From positions 3,472,501 through 3,536,500 of the forward strand of contig NZ_JAIHOO010000001.1 of the NCBI RefSeq assembly GCF_019733395.1: a DNA stretch of 64,000 bases. Direction: 5' to 3'. A model generated the notes under the pieces. The model was not told the DNA's origin, made no database searches, and saw only the letters and a program-made list of their open reading frames with translations. Origin of the DNA: Lysobacter sp. BMK333-48F3 (GTDB lineage Bacteria; Pseudomonadota; Gammaproteobacteria; Xanthomonadales; Xanthomonadaceae). Within the stretch, counting starts at the first letter, position 1. Every line of letters begins with the position of its first letter. Shown here piece after piece: positions 61,955 through 64,000 of the stretch. A program made the translations under genes and the position numbers.

Positions 61955-64000
61955 TCAGCCTCGCCCGATCGCCGGATCGCTGACGCCCGGGGCGCCGTTC
62001 TCGGCATGCCCGGCGATGCGGCGCAGATAGCGCGCGTCGCTATCGCAGGTGACGCTGAAGTCGTACCAGCGCTGGCTGGTCGCCAGCGGCCAGTGGTCGC
62101 GCACCCGCGCGCCCGGGGCGAGGTCGTAATGGCGCGCCGGTGCGTCGCTGTAATGGTTCGGGCGCAGGGTCAGGCGGCAGGCCGCGCGGCCGCTGTTGAC
62201 CAGCTCCAGGCTCAGCAATTCGCCGATCGCATCGTGGCGCACGATCATTTCCGGATTGGCCCCGGTCGCCGACAGCGCCTTGTTCAGATCGCCGCGGAAC
62301 TGGCGCAGGAAGCCGTTCGGGCCATAGGCTGCCAGATTGTAAATGCCCTGGGTGTACTGGCGCGCGCTCCAGTAATCCGACAGCGCGGTGTTCGCGTCCA
62401 GGGTGTAGTACCACGGCCCGTCGCTGCGGTTGCCGGCGTATACGTTCAGACACGCGCCGGCGACGCCGTCGTTGCCGAAGTCCAGCCAATAGCGGCCGCT
62501 GGACGCCTCGATCCGCCCGTCCACCCGCAACTCGTACGGCAGCGCGCGCGCCGGCCGCGCGCCGCGTTCCTGGCGCGGCATCAGCGGCTTGCTCGGCGGC
62601 TTGGGCTCGTTGAGCTTGCAACTGGCGTCGGCGCCGCTCATCGCGCCGGAGGTGTCCGGCAAGGCCGGCCACTGCGCATTGGGATTGGCGAAATCGAACG
62701 CGGTGCTGAGGTCGCCGGCGACGCTGCGGCGCCAGGCGCTGATGTTCGGCTCGGCGATGCCGAAGCGCGCTTCCAGGAAGCGCAGCACCGAGGTGTGGTC
62801 GAACACCTGCGAGTTGACCCAGCCGCCCTTGCTCCACGGCGAGATCACGAACATCGGCACGCGGATGCCGAGCCCGACCGGAATGCCGTTGTAGTTCTCG
62901 GTCGCGGTGTCGACCGTGCTCTTGCCCAGGCTGGAGCTGATCGCCGGCAGCGGCGGCGGGACATGGTCGAAGAAGCCGCCGTTCTCGTCGTAGTTGATGA
63001 TGAACACGGTCTTCGACCAGACCTCGGGGTTGGCTACCAGCGCTTCGAGCAGGCGCGCGGTCAGCGACTCGCCGTAGGCCGGGGTGGCTTCCGGGTGCTC
63101 GCTCATGATGTAGGACGGCACGATCCACGACACCGCCGGCAGCGTGCCCTGGCGCACGTCCTTGGCGAATTCGGCGATCAGGTGCTCGCCGCGCGAGGTC
63201 TTGGCGTTGGCCTCGTTCGAGCCCGGCACGATGGCGCGGGCGCGCTTGTACAGTTCCGAAGCGGTGTCCAGCTTGCGGAACTTGGCGAAGTAGGCCAGCG
63301 AGTTGTCGCCGTAGTTGTCGTGCTCCTGGTACACCCGCCACGGGATCCCGGCGTTCTGCAGGCGCTCGGCATAGGTGGTCCAGCGATGGCCGGCGAAGTT
63401 CGGATTGTCGCGCGCCATGTCGCCGGTCCAGTTGCCGTCGTCGGCGTTGTTGACCGCCTGCGGACCGAAGTCGCCGACGGTCATGCCGCTGGTGCCGGCG
63501 AACAGGTGCATGCGGTTGGGATTGGTCGGGCCGTGGTGCGAGCAGTAGTAGGCGTCGCAGACCGTGAACGCGTCGGCCAGGGCGTAGTAGAACGGCAGGT
63601 CCTCGCGGCGGAAGTGGCCCATGCACATCGAGCCCTTGGTCGCGATCCAGGCGTTGTAGTCCTTCCAGCGCGTATGCGAGCCCTTCCAGCTATGGTCGAT
63701 GTCGGCCATGCAATGCGCGGCGGTGCGCATGGTGTCGAGATGGAACGGCAGCACCGCCTGCGGGTTGGTCGCCGACTTGGGCTGTTCCCACACGGTCTTG
63801 CCGCCGGGGATCGGAATCGGCCGCGGATCGTCGAAGCCGCGCACGCCGCGCAGCGCACCCAGGTAATGGTCGAAGGAACGGTTTTCCTGCATCAGGATCA
63901 CCACGTGCTGCACGTCCTGGATGGTGCCGGTGACGCGCGCGGCCGGGGTGGCGAGCGCGGCGCGGATGGTGGGCGGCAACAGGCTCAGGGCGGCGGCGGA
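61955..64000 (-). CDS. Phosphocholine-specific phospholipase C (partial, N-terminus outside window)
   Basis: The 681 residues present lack the first part of the (probably Tat) signal; the window edge reads SAAALSLLPPTIRAALA. The phosphoesterase domain starts VQHVVILMQENRSFDHYLG (metal Glu/Asn and nucleophile region), with DAYYCSHHGPTNPNRMHLFAG, INYDENGGFFDHVPPP and VPMFVISPWSKGGWV. The C-terminus holds two DUF756 repeats (about 495-585 and 590-670). This is the PlcH/PlcN/AcpA family of secreted enzymes that cleave phosphatidylcholine. A membrane-damaging secreted hydrolase fits a predatory lifestyle. Confidence 0.92.
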   Translation of the reverse strand, partial: SAAALSLLPPTIRAALATPAARVTGTIQDVQHVVILMQENRSFDHYLGALRGVRGFDDPRPIPIPGGKTVWEQPKSATNPQAVLPFHLDTMRTAAHCMADIDHSWKGSHTRWKDYNAWIATKGSMCMGHFRREDLPFYYALADAFTVCDAYYCSHHGPTNPNRMHLFAGTSGMTVGDFGPQAVNNADDGNWTGDMARDNPNFAGHRWTTYAERLQNAGIPWRVYQEHDNYGDNSLAYFAKFRKLDTASELYKRARAIVPGSNEANAKTSRGEHLIAEFAKDVRQGTLPAVSWIVPSYIMSEHPEATPAYGESLTARLLEALVANPEVWSKTVFIINYDENGGFFDHVPPPLPAISSSLGKSTVDTATENYNGIPVGLGIRVPMFVISPWSKGGWVNSQVFDHTSVLRFLEARFGIAEPNISAWRRSVAGDLSTAFDFANPNAQWPALPDTSGAMSGADASCKLNEPKPPSKPLMPRQERGARPARALPYELRVDGRIEASSGRYWLDFGNDGVAGACLNVYAGNRSDGPWYYTLDANTALSDYWSARQYTQGIYNLAAYGPNGFLRQFRGDLNKALSATGANPEMIVRHDAIGELLSLELVNSGRAACRLTLRPNHYSDAPARHYDLAPGARVRDHWPLATSQRWYDFSVTCDSDARYLRRIAGHAENGAPGVSDPAIGRG

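Overview
The window is about 70% GC with strong G/C-ending codon bias, and its gene content points to a Lysobacter-like member of the Xanthomonadaceae (Gammaproteobacteria). The clues are a TrpR-type regulator heading a complete his operon, a PNAG operon with a Clp/CRP-type site, many secreted hydrolases, and many copies of the 'GTAGGAGCGGCG...GCCGCGACC' intergenic palindrome typical of this group. This placement is inferred from content; no database was searched. The DNA reads as ordinary chromosome. No integrase, transposase, prophage or CRISPR array was found.

Layout. 0-1.1 kb: an accessory-looking stretch with three abutting hairpins, a small ORF broken by an in-frame amber codon, and a small membrane protein. 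1.1-4.7 kb: a secreted serine hydrolase and a divergent yczE-like / MocR regulator pair. 4.9-11.4 kb (minus): a translationally coupled pgaABCD operon for poly-N-acetylglucosamine, whose PgaD carries an extra membrane segment and a TonB C-terminal domain. It is divergent from a GH92 mannosidase, with a near-consensus Clp/CRP site between them. 15.5-22.8 kb: a secreted protein of unknown function, then MFS transporter + methyltransferase divergent from a NodC-like glycosyltransferase + NodB-like deacetylase. 23.1-27.8 kb: napEFDABC (periplasmic nitrate reductase) behind an FNR/Anr-type box. 27.8-35.3 kb: a lipoprotein with three cysteine-pair repeats, an OmpR/EnvZ-type two-component pair, an exported agmatine-deiminase-family enzyme and several small envelope proteins. 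35.4-42 kb: tRNA-Pro(CGG), hisS, a long histidine ammonia-lyase, a 2OG-Fe(II) hydroxylase and a 7TMR-DISM diguanylate cyclase. 42-49.8 kb: a TrpR-like regulator followed by hisGDCBHAFI, with a 24-bp palindromic operator over the promoter. 50-54.4 kb: a helical protein of unknown function, a secreted calcineurin-type phosphoesterase, a YdeI-family protein and a degenerate type II dehydroquinase-like protein. 54.5-60 kb (minus): methionine-salvage mtnB-mtnD-mtnC and two paralogous APC amino acid permeases. 60-64 kb: a Nudix hydrolase, a zinc-ribbon membrane protein, a dense compound repeat array, and a phosphatidylcholine-type phospholipase C running off the window end.

How the parts may connect. 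The diguanylate cyclase, the Clp-type site upstream of pgaA and the c-di-GMP-responsive PgaC/PgaD synthase would form one matrix-control circuit (inference). Histidine metabolism is represented by synthesis (his operon and its likely repressor), use (hisS) and degradation (hutH) within 15 kb. The secreted hydrolases (GH92, phospholipase C, phosphoesterase, serine hydrolase) suit a bacterium feeding on other microbes. The most unusual items are the PgaD-TonB fusion, the dehydroquinase-like protein lacking its active site, the amber-interrupted ORF behind triple hairpins, the NodC/NodB/methyltransferase/exporter block and the 0.7-kb compound repeat array.
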